NCBI RefSeq assembly: GCF_000419525.1
Contig: NZ_ATTE01000001.1
Location: 4,524,501-4,588,500, forward strand
Direction of reading: 5' to 3'
Length of the DNA stretch: 64,000 bases
From: Leucothrix mucor DSM 2157
GTDB taxonomy: Bacteria; Pseudomonadota; Gammaproteobacteria; Thiotrichales; Thiotrichaceae
The position numbers and the translations under genes were made by a program. Under the pieces are notes generated by a model. That model saw only the letters and a program-made list of their open reading frames with translations. It did no database searches and was not told the DNA's origin. Positions 43,593 to 52,948 of the stretch are shown here, in pieces (the stretch's first letter is position 1; every line of letters begins with the position of its first letter).

Positions 43593-44585
43593 ATGAAAAT
43601 TGCGGTATTTTCCAGTAAGCCTTACGACGAAGAGTACCTGAGCCAGTGCGCCGATAATGACCTGGAGCTGCGCTTTTATGAGCACAAGCTTGATCATAAA
43701 ACGGCGGTCATTAGCAAAGGTTTCGAGGTGGTCTGTTGTTTTGTCAATGACGACCTCTCCGAGCGAACCATCAATGAGCTGGCCGACAACGGCGTTAAGC
43801 TCATCGCCATGCGCTGCGCAGGCTACAACAATGTCGATTTAGAAACCGCTGAGAAGCGTGGCATTAAAGTCTGCCGCGTACCAGAATATTCCCCTCATGC
43901 GATTGCCGAACACGCTTTGGCGCTACTGCTTACGCTAAACCGGAACATTCACCGCGCCTATAACCGTGTGCGGGAAAATGATTATTCGTTAAACGGCTTG
44001 CTGGGTTTTGATTTGTACCAGAAGAAAGTCGGCGTTATTGGAACCGGTAAAATTGGCGCAACCTTTTGCAAAATCATGCAAGGCTTAGGTTGCGAAGTGA
44101 TTGCTTACGACCCACATCCCAATAACGATGTGAAAGACCTCGGGATTCAATACGTGAGTCTGGAAAAAATCTGGGCAGAGTCCGATATTATCTCGCTGCA
44201 TTGCCCGCTGTTACCGGCGACTCGCCACATCATCAACAGCAACTCCATTTATCAAATGAAGCAGGGCGTGGCGCTCATTAACACCAGCCGTGGTGCATTG
44301 ATTGATACCCGCGAGATTATTGGAGCGTTGAAAACCGGCCGCATCGGCTATTTGGGCTTGGATGTGTATGAGGAAGAGGCGAATTTATTCTTTGAAGATA
44401 AGTCGAATCTGCTACTGCAAGACGATATTTTTGCCCGCCTGCAAACCTTCCCGAATGTGTTGATTACCGGGCATCAGGGCTTTTTCACCAAGGAAGCGCT
44501 AAGCGCGATTAGCGCGGTCACCTTGGGAAATATCCGAAATTTTGCCGATGATAACCTAGATAAGATGCATTTAGTGACTAGCTAA
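43593..44585 (+). CDS. ldhA: D-2-hydroxyacid dehydrogenase (D-lactate dehydrogenase, LdhA-like)
   Basis: A 330-residue NAD-dependent enzyme. The nucleotide fold is seen in VGVIGTGKIGATFCKIMQGLG (about residue 148), with catalytic residues in ALINTSRGALIDT (Arg), Glu in YEEEANLFF, and His in NVLITGHQGFFT. This matches fermentative D-lactate dehydrogenases, which interconvert pyruvate and D-lactate. It is 40 bases downstream of the permease and likely co-transcribed. Its end overlaps the convergent GMC oxidoreductase gene by 15 bases. Confidence 0.87.
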   Translation: MKIAVFSSKPYDEEYLSQCADNDLELRFYEHKLDHKTAVISKGFEVVCCFVNDDLSERTINELADNGVKLIAMRCAGYNNVDLETAEKRGIKVCRVPEYSPHAIAEHALALLLTLNRNIHRAYNRVRENDYSLNGLLGFDLYQKKVGVIGTGKIGATFCKIMQGLGCEVIAYDPHPNNDVKDLGIQYVSLEKIWAESDIISLHCPLLPATRHIINSNSIYQMKQGVALINTSRGALIDTREIIGALKTGRIGYLGLDVYEEEANLFFEDKSNLLLQDDIFARLQTFPNVLITGHQGFFTKEALSAISAVTLGNIRNFADDNLDKMHLVTS

Positions 44586-46190
44586 TGGAATCTGACTCAT
44601 CGCATGTTCGCTGATGGCGGTAATCGTCAATGAAGGATTAACCCCAGGGTTTGCCGAAATCATTGAGCCATCGCACACCAACATATTGCAGTAACCAAAC
44701 ACGCGATTATCACGATCAATCACGCCTTGGCTGTCATCTTTGCCCATCACTGCGCCACCTAAAATATGCGCAGTGCCGGGCACACCTTTCAGCGATTCAT
44801 GCAACAAACTCGTCGCAACGCCATTCACTTCTTCCTCATACTGCTTAGCCAGTTTATTGGCAACCGGAAGGTGGGCTGTAGGCGCTTCATCGCCTGCAGT
44901 AACTTCAGTTTTAATGCCACCAAACAAGCCACGTTTGAATTGCAGCGTGCTATCCAAATGCTGCATAAACAATAAAACTGTGGTGCGTTTAGCCCAGTCA
45001 TCAACCGTGTGCAGCTTAAAGCCTTTTTTCGGGTTTTTAAGATAATAACCAATTAATATCCCAAGTCGCTTAACCAGCGATTTTCCGGGAATCGACACTC
45101 TAGGTACCATCAACAACCGCCAAAATCCCGAGCCAGCGCTATAGCGACACACTTCCAAATGCGAGTCATCATCTGGATGCAGAATCGAGCCAATCGCCAA
45201 GCCTTTGCTGTAATCCGCCTCTTTATCCAAGCTAGTCACGGAGATCAGGCTTTCATTATTCGTGCGTATTTGCTTACCAAGTTGGTTAGATAAGCGGGGC
45301 AGGGAACCAGTGGCTTTTAACTTTTGCAACAGCGGTACTGTGCCCATAACGCCCGCTGAAAAGATCACGCCCTTAGCCGTAATGGTGGTGGTTTTGGAAA
45401 ATAGTTTAGTGCTCGATTTCACACTAATCACATAGCCTTGCGAGCCGAGTCGATCATTCGCTGCGGATTTCTCAGGCAGCGGCTTTACATCAATCACCTT
45501 AGTTTCTGCTTTAATCTCCGCGCCGAGCTGCTGCGCCAAGTGCAGATAGTTTTTATCCAGCGTATTTTTAGCATTATGGCGACAACCCGTCATACACGCA
45601 CCACAGTGAATGCAGCCGGTGCGGTCAGGGCCTTTGCCATCAAAATAAGGGTCTTTCACCGTTTCGCCGGGTTGTCCAAAGTACACCGCGACCTTGGTGT
45701 GATGAAATTCGTGTTGTTTGTTATTGCGGGCAGCGACCTTTTGCAAGGCTAAATCGGCCGCGTGCAGGCTTGGGTTTTCATTGGTGCCCAGCATTTTATA
45801 AGCGGTTTCATAGTGCGGTGCTAAAGTCGTTTCCCAATCATTGAGCTTGGCCCAACTGCCGCTTTCAAAAAACGGTGTTTTAGGAATGGGCAAGGTAGAG
45901 GCATACACCAAGGAGCCGCCGCCCACGCCCACGCCGGAAAGCGCATTAACATGTTTTAGAAAGCTAAGTTGCATAATCCCCGTCAGGCGTAACTTGGGCA
46001 TCCACAGCCAGCGCTTTAAGTCCCAGTTGGATTTGGCAAAGTCATCGCCGTGATACCACTTTCCCTGCTCAATCACCGCGACTTTGTAACCTTTTTCGGC
46101 TAATCGCAAAGCGCTAACCGAGCCACCAAAACCACTACCAACGATCACGTAGTCATAATCTAAAGGGTTGTTATTATTATCGTTATTCAT
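44571..46190 (-). CDS. GMC-family oxidoreductase (cholesterol oxidase-like)
   Basis: A 539-residue flavoprotein with FAD motif YDYVIVGSGFGGSVSALRLAEKG and C-terminal NPSLTITAISEHA. A CIHCGACMTGCRHNAKNTL block (about residue 190) could hold an iron-sulphur cluster, and GVGVGGGSLVYAS is present near residue 90. These features mark the cholesterol-oxidase branch of the GMC family, but many members act on other alcohols. In this neighbourhood of hydroxyacid enzymes the substrate is unclear. An N-terminal run of Asn precedes the fold. No secretion signal is evident. Confidence 0.8.
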   Translation of the reverse strand: MNNDNNNNPLDYDYVIVGSGFGGSVSALRLAEKGYKVAVIEQGKWYHGDDFAKSNWDLKRWLWMPKLRLTGIMQLSFLKHVNALSGVGVGGGSLVYASTLPIPKTPFFESGSWAKLNDWETTLAPHYETAYKMLGTNENPSLHAADLALQKVAARNNKQHEFHHTKVAVYFGQPGETVKDPYFDGKGPDRTGCIHCGACMTGCRHNAKNTLDKNYLHLAQQLGAEIKAETKVIDVKPLPEKSAANDRLGSQGYVISVKSSTKLFSKTTTITAKGVIFSAGVMGTVPLLQKLKATGSLPRLSNQLGKQIRTNNESLISVTSLDKEADYSKGLAIGSILHPDDDSHLEVCRYSAGSGFWRLLMVPRVSIPGKSLVKRLGILIGYYLKNPKKGFKLHTVDDWAKRTTVLLFMQHLDSTLQFKRGLFGGIKTEVTAGDEAPTAHLPVANKLAKQYEEEVNGVATSLLHESLKGVPGTAHILGGAVMGKDDSQGVIDRDNRVFGYCNMLVCDGSMISANPGVNPSLTITAISEHAMSQIPLASH

Positions 46191-46213
46191 TGTTTACGCC
46201 TATCGGTTGGTGC

Positions 46214-47218
46214 TTATGGCTTGCAGAGTGCTGCGATTTTATCAAGTAACGCCTGAGGTACGTCGACGCCTTCGGCTTCGTGTTTGGCGCGTAAATTGTG
46301 GCGTCGTTCACCGGGAATACGCACGTCATTATCTTCAGTCATCGCGCTAAACATCGACTCCATGTGGGCCAGGTAATCACTGCTATAAAAGTCCGGATTA
46401 AACGCGATAATGCTTTGGCCAACATTCGGTGGGCCATCTTCATTATTGCTAAATAGTGGCGTTTCATAAGAGCAATTACCACCAGTGAGTGCGCCACCCA
46501 TCAAGTCTACAATCAATCCCAATCCAAAACCTTTTGGCCCGCCGACTGGCAACTGTGCGCCCTTCAATGCAGCGGCGGCATCGGTGGTTGGGTTGCCATT
46601 AGCATCAATCGCATGGCCAAGCTCAATCGGCTCGCCTTCGCTGGCGGCTTTAACGATATTCACGCGCGCCGTGGAGGCGGTCGCCATGTCGATCACCAGC
46701 GGTTCGGCGTTCTCACGAGGCGAGCCAAAGGCAAAAGGGTTGGTGCCAAAAAACGGTACTTTACCGCCATGTGCGGCCACGGCTTTGGAGGAGTTGGCAA
46801 ACATCAGCGACATTAAACCGCGCTGCGCCAAGCGGCGAACAAACCAGCCCAACACGCCCGCAGAATAGGAGTGATTAATGGCCAACATACCAATGCCTTG
46901 CTCGCGGGTAGTGACGATCAGGCGCTCTTCCGCATGCATATACGCCGTGTGGCAAAAGCCATGATGAGCATTAACGATGGTGGCTGCTGCAGACTCTTTC
47001 ACAATTTCCGGAATCGCATTGCCATCCACTTTGCCGCAGCGTAAGTGGTTGAGGTATAAGTGAATATAGCCCAAGCCCACATTGCGAATGCCTTCTGCTT
47101 CGGCGTCCATCAACTCTTGCGCCACCACGCCAGCTTGTAATTCACTGGCACCGCATTGGCGTAGCGCGTCGTAACTAAGATCGTGGATTTGCTTTAGGCT
47201 AAGCCGGGTCATTGTCAT
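46214..47218 (-). CDS. LDH2-type NAD(P)-dependent 2-hydroxyacid dehydrogenase
   Basis: A 334-residue protein of the malate/L-lactate/L-sulfolactate dehydrogenase family (ComC/YbiC). Blocks include INHSYSAGVLGWFVRRLAQRG, FFGTNPFAFGSPRENAEPLVIDMATA and GGPKGFGLGLIVDLMGGALTG. The specific substrate cannot be read; sulfolactate, malate, ureidoglycolate and lactate are all known for the family. GGAGGA lies upstream of the ATG at 47218. It lies 23 bases upstream of the GMC gene, forming a leftward pair. Confidence 0.85.
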   Translation of the reverse strand: MTMTRLSLKQIHDLSYDALRQCGASELQAGVVAQELMDAEAEGIRNVGLGYIHLYLNHLRCGKVDGNAIPEIVKESAAATIVNAHHGFCHTAYMHAEERLIVTTREQGIGMLAINHSYSAGVLGWFVRRLAQRGLMSLMFANSSKAVAAHGGKVPFFGTNPFAFGSPRENAEPLVIDMATASTARVNIVKAASEGEPIELGHAIDANGNPTTDAAAALKGAQLPVGGPKGFGLGLIVDLMGGALTGGNCSYETPLFSNNEDGPPNVGQSIIAFNPDFYSSDYLAHMESMFSAMTEDNDVRIPGERRHNLRAKHEAEGVDVPQALLDKIAALCKP

Positions 47219-47301
47219 GCAGAGTCCTCCAGTGAATGGTCAGCTCAGTGTAAAGGCTTGGCTGGCTTTGTACAATCATCGGGCCAGGGCGGTTTTCAAT
47301 C

Positions 47302-47359
47302 TTGCATTTTGGCGCGCTTGGTCTACACTAAGTAACACTAACTGTCACTTAGTGTAGAC
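47302..47359 (+). promoter_or_regulatory. abiE promoter and 13-bp inverted-repeat operator
   Basis: GTCTACACTAAGT (47321-47333) and ACTTAGTGTAGAC (47347-47359) are exact 13-base complements with a 13-base spacer. The right arm ends two bases before the ATG, and no ribosome-binding site is visible. TTGCAT (47302-47307) and TACACT (47324-47329) make a -35/-10 pair with 16-base spacing, placing the left arm over the -10. AbiEi antitoxins repress their own operon through such repeats. Confidence 0.7.
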
Positions 47360-47361
47360 CC

Positions 47362-47913
47362 ATGCAACCAATATCAACGCTAAAACAAGCACTGGCCGAA
47401 TTGCCTGAAACGCCAAGCGGACTCTTTTTCACGCTTAGCGATTTACGGCCGATTTTGCCGGAGCTCTCAACGGATGCCTTTAAGGCATTACTATCCCGTG
47501 CGGCAAAATCGCAGCTGCTAAAGCGTGTCTGTCGTGGCATTTATACCGTGCCTAAGCGCAGTCGGGTCGATGGTTATGAGTTGTATCAAATCGCCGCGCG
47601 GTTACGAGCGCATGAGTTTAACTACATTAGTTTGGAATCCGTGTTGAGTGATGCAGGCGTTATCTCACAAATTCCGATGCAGTGGGTCACGATTATGTCA
47701 TCGGGTCGCAGCCAAGTGATTGAGTGTGAAGGCTTCGGGCGCATTGAATTCATACATACTAAAAAGAAGCCCGAGCAACTCACCGATCAATTAACGTATG
47801 ACGCGCCATGTCACCTATGGCGAGCCAATGTTGCTTTGGCGATAGAGGACATGAAAGTCACGCGCAGAGATCTCGATTTAATAGACTGGAGCGTAGCCAA
47901 TGAGCTTATTTGA
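47362..47913 (+). CDS. abiEi: AbiEi-type antitoxin and transcriptional repressor (type IV toxin-antitoxin)
   Basis: A 183-residue protein with an N-terminal winged helix (LFFTLSDLRPILPELSTDAFKALLSRAAKSQLLKRVCRGIY) and a C-terminal domain typical of AbiEi (YISLESVLSDAGVISQIP...). AbiEi proteins counter the AbiEii toxin without binding it directly and repress the operon. It overlaps the toxin gene by 14 bases, and its promoter is covered by a 13-bp inverted repeat. Such systems also give abortive phage resistance. Confidence 0.85.
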   Translation: MQPISTLKQALAELPETPSGLFFTLSDLRPILPELSTDAFKALLSRAAKSQLLKRVCRGIYTVPKRSRVDGYELYQIAARLRAHEFNYISLESVLSDAGVISQIPMQWVTIMSSGRSQVIECEGFGRIEFIHTKKKPEQLTDQLTYDAPCHLWRANVALAIEDMKVTRRDLDLIDWSVANELI

Positions 47914-48781
47914 TGAGCTAGTGGATGAAGCCATTCAGCACAATACCGCTTTTGCGCCACTGCGTGTGGTGGTCGAAAAAGAGTTGCTGCATCACGATAT
48001 TATCCGTGAAATGAGTCGGGCAGGGTTGTTATCACAGCTCACCTTTATGGGCGGGACGTGCCTGCGCGCTTGCTATGGCTCCAACCGTTTAAGTGAAGAC
48101 TTGGATTTTACCGGTGGGGTCGGTTTCAATAAGGCAACATTGGAAAGCATGGCGGATGTGCTAATCAAGCAGCTGAAAACCAAATACGGCTTACAGATTG
48201 ATGTCACCGAGCCCACGCGTGAAACCGGCAATGTCGATACGTGGAAGCTAAAGGTCATTACCCGACCACAACGCCGGTCGGTGCCCACGCAACGTATCAA
48301 TATCGACATTTGCTCAGTGCCTAGTTACAGCCGTCATCCCTCGCTATTACAAAACCATTATGGCGTGGATATGGGCACGGGTAGCTTGCTGCTGCAAATT
48401 GAAAGCCTTGAGGAAATCTTTGCCGATAAAATTGTGGCCTTTGCATTGCGCCCCAATCGGATTAAAAACCGCGACCTCTGGGATATTGCATGGCTGATGC
48501 AGCAAGGGGTAAAGCTGCCGATTGATCTGGTCATGAAAAAGCATATTGACCACCAGCAGACGCGTGAACAGTTTATGCAGAAGCTGGGTGCGCGCAGAGA
48601 AGAGTTACTCACTGCTGCGGGTTTGGAGACTGCTTTCGCTAATGAAATGAGCCGCTTTCTGCCGCCTGAAATCGCTAAAAACACCGTCGAGGCCGAGGGC
48701 TTTTTTAGCTACGTCCAGCAAACCGTTGGCAATGCCTGTCAGTCGGTACTGAGTTCGGAGAATCAGGGCTTTCGAATGTAG
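47900..48781 (+). CDS. abiEii: AbiEii-type nucleotidyltransferase toxin
   Basis: A 293-residue nucleotidyltransferase-like protein. The active-site motif is FMGGTCLRACYGSNRLSEDLDFTG (GG-x-S/T...D-x-D), and a later motif is RINIDICSVPSY, with LEEIFADKIVAFALRPNRIKNRDLWDIAWL, all hallmarks of AbiEii/MenT-type toxins. Relatives such as MenT add nucleotides to tRNA and block translation. Cotranscribed and overlapping with the antitoxin. Confidence 0.88.
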   Translation: MSLFDELVDEAIQHNTAFAPLRVVVEKELLHHDIIREMSRAGLLSQLTFMGGTCLRACYGSNRLSEDLDFTGGVGFNKATLESMADVLIKQLKTKYGLQIDVTEPTRETGNVDTWKLKVITRPQRRSVPTQRINIDICSVPSYSRHPSLLQNHYGVDMGTGSLLLQIESLEEIFADKIVAFALRPNRIKNRDLWDIAWLMQQGVKLPIDLVMKKHIDHQQTREQFMQKLGARREELLTAAGLETAFANEMSRFLPPEIAKNTVEAEGFFSYVQQTVGNACQSVLSSENQGFRM

Positions 48782-48842
48782 TTGCTTGAACTTACACTCC
48801 CTGAGCCTTATATTCCTTACTCCTTAAATCGACGGTCATCCT

Positions 48843-49769
48843 ATGTCCTCCATCATCTCCATCGTCGACTTGTGTAAGACCTACGACTCAGGGCATCAAG
48901 CGCTTAAATCAGTCAATCTTGAAATTAAAAAGGGTGAAATCCTAGCCTTACTCGGCCCTAATGGCGCGGGTAAAACAACTCTGATTTCAACCATTTGCGG
49001 CTTAGTCTCGCCCACCTCTGGCACTGTGACCGTCGATGGCCACGACATTATCAAAGATTTCCGCCACACTCGTTCCTGCATTGGTTTAGTGCCGCAAGAG
49101 TTATCGCTTGGCGCATTCGATAAAGTCTGGGATACAGTCTCGTTTAGCCGTGGACTGTTTGGTAAAAAGCCAAACCCAGCCTACATCGAACAGCTGCTGA
49201 AAGACCTAACGCTGTGGGATAAAAAAGACAGCGAGCTAATGCGGCTATCCGGTGGTATGAAGCGCCGTGTGCTGATTGCCAAAGCCCTGTCGCATGAGCC
49301 AAGCGTGTTATTCCTCGATGAGCCAACGGCGGGTGTCGATGTTGAGCTGCGTAAAGACATGTGGAAGATCGTGGACAAGCTACGCGACTCTGGTGTGACC
49401 ATTATCCTCACCACGCACTACATCGAAGAAGCCGAAGAAATTGCCGATCGGGTTGGCGTTATCACCAATGGCGAGCTGCTGCTAATCGAAGACAAAGACA
49501 CGCTCATGCGCAAGCTCGGCGAAAAGCAGATGACTATCGAGCTGCGTGAACCCATCAATGCTATTCCAGAGAATATGAGCGAGTACAATCTGGCGCTGTC
49601 TGCCGATGGCACGGCGATCACCTACACCTACGACACCCACGCAGAGCAAACGGGCATCACCGCCTTACTGCAAGCGCTGAACGATGCGGGCCTCTCACTT
49701 AAAGATTTAAAGACCACGCAAAGCTCGTTAGAAGATATTTTCGTTAAATTGGTCGGGGATGCGGCATGA
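48843..49769 (+). CDS. ABC-2 exporter ATPase (YadG/DrrA-like)
   Basis: A 308-residue ATPase with Walker [10 protein letters not shown] (about residue 40), signature [15 protein letters not shown], Walker [13 protein letters not shown] and H-loop [10 protein letters not shown], followed by a C-terminal domain (about 215-308) as in DrrA/YadG proteins. It pairs with the overlapping ABC-2 permease. The substrate is unknown. The ribosome-binding site is weak. Confidence 0.85.
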   Translation: MSSIISIVDLCKTYDSGHQALKSVNLEIKKGEILALLGPNGAGKTTLISTICGLVSPTSGTVTVDGHDIIKDFRHTRSCIGLVPQELSLGAFDKVWDTVSFSRGLFGKKPNPAYIEQLLKDLTLWDKKDSELMRLSGGMKRRVLIAKALSHEPSVLFLDEPTAGVDVELRKDMWKIVDKLRDSGVTIILTTHYIEEAEEIADRVGVITNGELLLIEDKDTLMRKLGEKQMTIELREPINAIPENMSEYNLALSADGTAITYTYDTHAEQTGITALLQALNDAGLSLKDLKTTQSSLEDIFVKLVGDAA

Positions 49770-50527
49770 ACTATCAAGCCATAAAAGTAATTTACAACAA
49801 TGAAATGATGCGAGCCTGGAACACCTTGTTGCAGAGTATTGCCTCGCCGGTGATTTCGACCTGCTTGTATTTCGTCGTGTTTGGAGGTGCCATTGGCGGG
49901 CGCATTCAGGAAGTGGATGGCGTGCCGTATGGCTCGTTTATCGTCCCCGGTTTGGTGATGTTGTCTTTGCTCACGCAGAGTATTTCCAATGCCTCTTTTG
50001 GTATCTTCTTTCCGAAGTTTACCGGCACCATTTACGAAGTCATGTCCGCGCCGATTTCATTCATAGAAATACTGATTGGCTATGTCGGTGCGGCAGCTAC
50101 CAAGTCGCTGATTATCGGTGTGATTATCTTGGTCACGGCCAGCTTCTTTGTCGATCTGCAGATACAACATCCGGTTTGGATGGTGGCTTTCCTGCTGCTG
50201 ACTTGCGTCTCTTTTAGCTTGTTCGGGTTTATTATCGGCTTGTGGGCGACCAACTTTGAAAAGCTGCAACTCATCCCGCTATTGGTGATTACGCCGCTGG
50301 TGTTCTTGGGTGGAAGTTTTTACTCCGTCAGCATGTTGCCACCGGCTTGGCAGACTGTGACCTTGTTCAACCCCGTGTTGTACCTGATCAGTGGCTTCCG
50401 CTGGAGCTTCTTCGGCGTAAGTGACGTTAGCGTTGGCATGAGCTTATTTATGATCATGTTGTTTTTAGGGATCTGTATGGCGATCGTGGCGTGGATGTTT
50501 AAAACCGGATATCGCCTGAAGCAGTAA
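49766..50527 (+). CDS. ABC-2 type permease (YadH-like)
   Basis: A 253-residue membrane protein with six helices and the ABC-2 signature region ([46 protein letters not shown]). It starts by an ATGA overlap with the ATPase gene. Together they match the YadGH pair, a conserved exporter of unknown cargo. Confidence 0.85.
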   Translation: MNYQAIKVIYNNEMMRAWNTLLQSIASPVISTCLYFVVFGGAIGGRIQEVDGVPYGSFIVPGLVMLSLLTQSISNASFGIFFPKFTGTIYEVMSAPISFIEILIGYVGAAATKSLIIGVIILVTASFFVDLQIQHPVWMVAFLLLTCVSFSLFGFIIGLWATNFEKLQLIPLLVITPLVFLGGSFYSVSMLPPAWQTVTLFNPVLYLISGFRWSFFGVSDVSVGMSLFMIMLFLGICMAIVAWMFKTGYRLKQ

Positions 50528-50607
50528 AAACTACTTGATTCACACTATTGCGGGTTCATAATCGGAAATCAGGAATCTGTTTCCACCCCCAATTTAGTGA
50601 GATGTGT

Positions 50608-51366
50608 ATGTTGACCCCAGAGCAGGTGCAAACCTTTAACGAACAAGGTTTTGTGGTATTGCCAAGCGTTGCCGACGCCGAGACGATCGAGTTAATGCGT
50701 GAAACCACGTTTGCGCAACTGAAATCACGCGAGCAGCCGCTTGAGCTGGAGTCTGCCGTTAACTACCCCGGTGCCCCTGAAACTAAGGACGCACCGGGTG
50801 GTGACACCGCCCGCCGCCTACTCATGGCCTACGATCGCGCTCCCGTGTTTCGCGACTGGGCGCATCACGAATTCATCACCCAAAATATCCAACAATTGCT
50901 GCAAAGCAACGAGCTGTGGTTTACCCCAAACCACCACAACACCGTAATGACCAAGCACCCGAAATACAGTAGCGACACGCTCTGGCATCGGGATACGCGC
51001 TACTGGCATTACTCGGATAATCGCCTGATTAATGCATGGACCGCACTCGGCTCAGAGCACCAATTAAACGGCGGCATGAAGGTCATCCCCGGTTCGCACC
51101 TATGGCATGTCGATGATCAGGGACTGGACGATTTACAGTTTTTGAAGCTCGACTATGAAGGCAATCAGGCAATGCTGGAAAAGGCGATTTATGTGAACCT
51201 CAACCCTGGCGATGTGCTGCTGTTTAGCCCGTTTATATTCCACGCCGCTGACCGCTGCCAGATTGACGAGCTGAAGTGCTCACTGGTGTTTACTTATCAT
51301 GGCGAAGAGACTGTGCCGGTGAGTAATACTAAGTCTAGTCGGTTGCCTGAGGTGCGGGTTATTTGA
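50608..51366 (+). CDS. Phytanoyl-CoA dioxygenase (PhyH) family Fe(II)/2-oxoglutarate enzyme
   Basis: A 252-residue oxygenase. Iron ligands are visible as LWHRDTRYW (His-x-Asp) and FIFHAADRC (His), with Arg following for 2-oxoglutarate and a late SLVFTYHGEE strand. MLTPEQVQTFNEQGFVVLPS is the typical opening, which favours the ATG at 50608 over the longer frame from 50548. The family hydroxylates diverse small molecules; the substrate is not evident. Its stop is followed by a small hairpin. Confidence 0.8.
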   Translation: MLTPEQVQTFNEQGFVVLPSVADAETIELMRETTFAQLKSREQPLELESAVNYPGAPETKDAPGGDTARRLLMAYDRAPVFRDWAHHEFITQNIQQLLQSNELWFTPNHHNTVMTKHPKYSSDTLWHRDTRYWHYSDNRLINAWTALGSEHQLNGGMKVIPGSHLWHVDDQGLDDLQFLKLDYEGNQAMLEKAIYVNLNPGDVLLFSPFIFHAADRCQIDELKCSLVFTYHGEETVPVSNTKSSRLPEVRVI

Positions 51367-51384
51367 GGTTGGTTTTTAGGAGGT

Positions 51385-51405
51385 GGTTCACATGAAAAGT
51401 GAGCC
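51385..51405 (+). terminator. Hairpin after the PhyH-type gene
   Basis: GGTTCAC and GTGAGCC pair (one G-U) around ATGAAAA. No T-run follows. The loop contains an ATG with AGGAGG eight bases upstream, opening a nine-codon-scale frame to a TAA at 51422-51424, so the structure could also be a leader that hides a start codon. Confidence 0.35.
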
Positions 51406-51450
51406 ATCTTATACTATTGGTTAAAGCGTTAGCATTACTAGGAAAGAGCA

Positions 51451-52071
51451 TTGGATTGGAAACACATAAAATTATTCTTAATTGTTGTTAGTGGAATTTT
51501 AATAGCTTCACTTAGCTTTGTGCTGGGGATTAGTTTTGGAGTGTCTTATGAGTATGATTCATTATTGACAGTTTTAATTCCGTTTCTAGGTGTCCTCGGG
51601 AATTGGGTTGCTGGCTTAGGTGCCCTAGCTGCCGTATTCACTGCACTTTGGCTTGCAGACCAGCAAAGAAAAAGAGATGCGGAAGATCTTAATATCGTTT
51701 TTAGTGTTTATATTTCAACAATAAATCCAGAGCCCTACTTAGCCGTTATTGTTACTTGCAAGGGAAGTAAACCGAGTAGGCTAAATTCCATTACTATACA
51801 CTCTGGCAACTCGAAAATGGCACTGGCGATTTCACAGCTTGATAACACAGGCAATCAGTTACCAATACTATTATCATATGGACAACAAGCCACTTGCATT
51901 TTAAAAAGAGGAACTAGCACTAGTATTAATGATTTTGTCAAAAATAACTGTTCTGGGTTGTACCAAAATCTATATCTTTCTATAAATACGTCAACAATGA
52001 GCTTCAAAACTCCGTTCGATGCTAAGGTTATAGAGTACTTAGAGGAAAAAAGTGCGACCCAAAAAAGGTGA
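51451..52071 (+). CDS. Two-helix membrane protein with soluble C-terminal domain, unknown
   Basis: A 206-residue protein starting at TTG 51451 with AGGA seven bases upstream. Two N-terminal helices (about residues 8-31 and 39-68) end in a DQQRKRDAE stretch, followed by a beta-rich C-terminal domain (about 80-195). The plan resembles many small membrane proteins with 'GALAAVFTALWLADQQRKRD', often found in mobile or defence neighbourhoods. AT-rich relative to flanking genes. Function unknown. Confidence 0.55.
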   Translation: MDWKHIKLFLIVVSGILIASLSFVLGISFGVSYEYDSLLTVLIPFLGVLGNWVAGLGALAAVFTALWLADQQRKRDAEDLNIVFSVYISTINPEPYLAVIVTCKGSKPSRLNSITIHSGNSKMALAISQLDNTGNQLPILLSYGQQATCILKRGTSTSINDFVKNNCSGLYQNLYLSINTSTMSFKTPFDAKVIEYLEEKSATQKR

Positions 52072-52151
52072 TCAAATAATAGCACAACAAAAATACTGTA
52101 CTTAGCGTCGCTGGCGCTCATCTTTTACTGATGTATTAGTAAGCATAGGTC

Positions 52152-52352
52152 TCACGTCACTATATTCTTTACTAGGTAGCCGAATTCCCGCTGTCTTATT
52201 TCGTGCAAAGCATCCTCTGTAGAAACGCCGCCAGAGGCTATAGATTTGGGGTTTTCTAATGACCTCAACAACTTTTCTTTAAGTCTCTGACGCTCAATAG
52301 TCTCTACTTTGTCAGTATTTGCTTGTTCCATACCTGTTTCTGCAATACTCAT
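52152..52352 (-). CDS. Small charged protein, unknown
   Basis: A 66-residue frame, hydrophilic and helical (DKVETIERQRLKEKLLRSLENP, DALHEIRQREFGYLVKNIVT). It lies alone between a membrane protein and HigBA on the opposite strand. No good ribosome-binding site is visible, and an ATG at residue 8 is an alternative start. It could be an orphan antitoxin-like protein or a chance frame. Confidence 0.3.
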   Translation of the reverse strand: MSIAETGMEQANTDKVETIERQRLKEKLLRSLENPKSIASGGVSTEDALHEIRQREFGYLVKNIVT

Positions 52353-52603
52353 GATAGTGAACTCATTTCGATAATATCAACTTCGAACAATCCCAGACTC
52401 GACCTTTTACAAACTCTTTCACACATGAGCTGTTACCACCTTTAATGTGAATTACGTAGCAGTAAACACATCGAGTCTAGGGAGAGGTCGGCAGTAAAAT
52501 ATGGAGTCAGGTACTGGATACTCTGGATAAAGGTATCAGATATTCGGTACTATAAGTTACTAATAGGGCAAGATTTGATCTTGCTAGCTATACGCTGTTT
52601 GCG

Positions 52604-52627
52604 TACACTTAATTAATGAAAAGTGTA
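52604..52627. promoter_or_regulatory. higBA operator across the toxin start codon
   Basis: TACACTT (52604-52610) and AAGTGTA (52621-52627) form an inverted repeat spanning the higB ATG at 52616. No Shine-Dalgarno precedes this start. Binding of HigA, alone or with HigB, would block both promoter and start, matching known HigBA autoregulation. Confidence 0.5.
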
Positions 52628-52948
52628 TTCGTTGAATCAACCATCTTTGAGAAGTATCGTGAGGAATATCTCAGCGATGAAGAGTTTAGCTTTTTTCAGG
52701 CCGAGCTTATGTCAAACCCAAAACAGGGTGACGTGATTCAAGGCACAAATGGTTTGCGGAAGATTCGAGTCGCAAGCAAAGGTAAGGGGAAGCGCGGTGG
52801 TTCCCGAGTTATCTACTACTTCCTCGATGAACGGAGACGGTTCTACTTGCTTACCATTTATGGCAAGAACGAAATGTCTGATTTAACCGCAGATCAAAAG
52901 AAACAGTTAAAGGCTTTTATGGAGGCATGGCACAATGAGCAATCGTGA
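52616..52948 (+). CDS. higB: HigB2-type mRNA-cleaving toxin (RelE superfamily)
   Basis: A 110-residue RelE-fold toxin. Conserved basic and aromatic residues lie in GLRKIRVASKGKGKRGGSRVIYYFLDE and FYLLTIYGKNEMSDLT. From memory it is strikingly close to Vibrio cholerae HigB2, which lies in that species' superintegron. HigB2 enters the ribosome and cuts mRNA. Toxin precedes antitoxin, the reversed order typical of HigBA, with a 14-base overlap. Confidence 0.92.
   Translation: MKSVFVESTIFEKYREEYLSDEEFSFFQAELMSNPKQGDVIQGTNGLRKIRVASKGKGKRGGSRVIYYFLDERRRFYLLTIYGKNEMSDLTADQKKQLKAFMEAWHNEQS

Noticed and set aside
51425-51450. GCGTTAGCA as a possible attC right core
   Set aside because: No TATAAC left core or paired arms upstream; it does not fit GTTRRRY.
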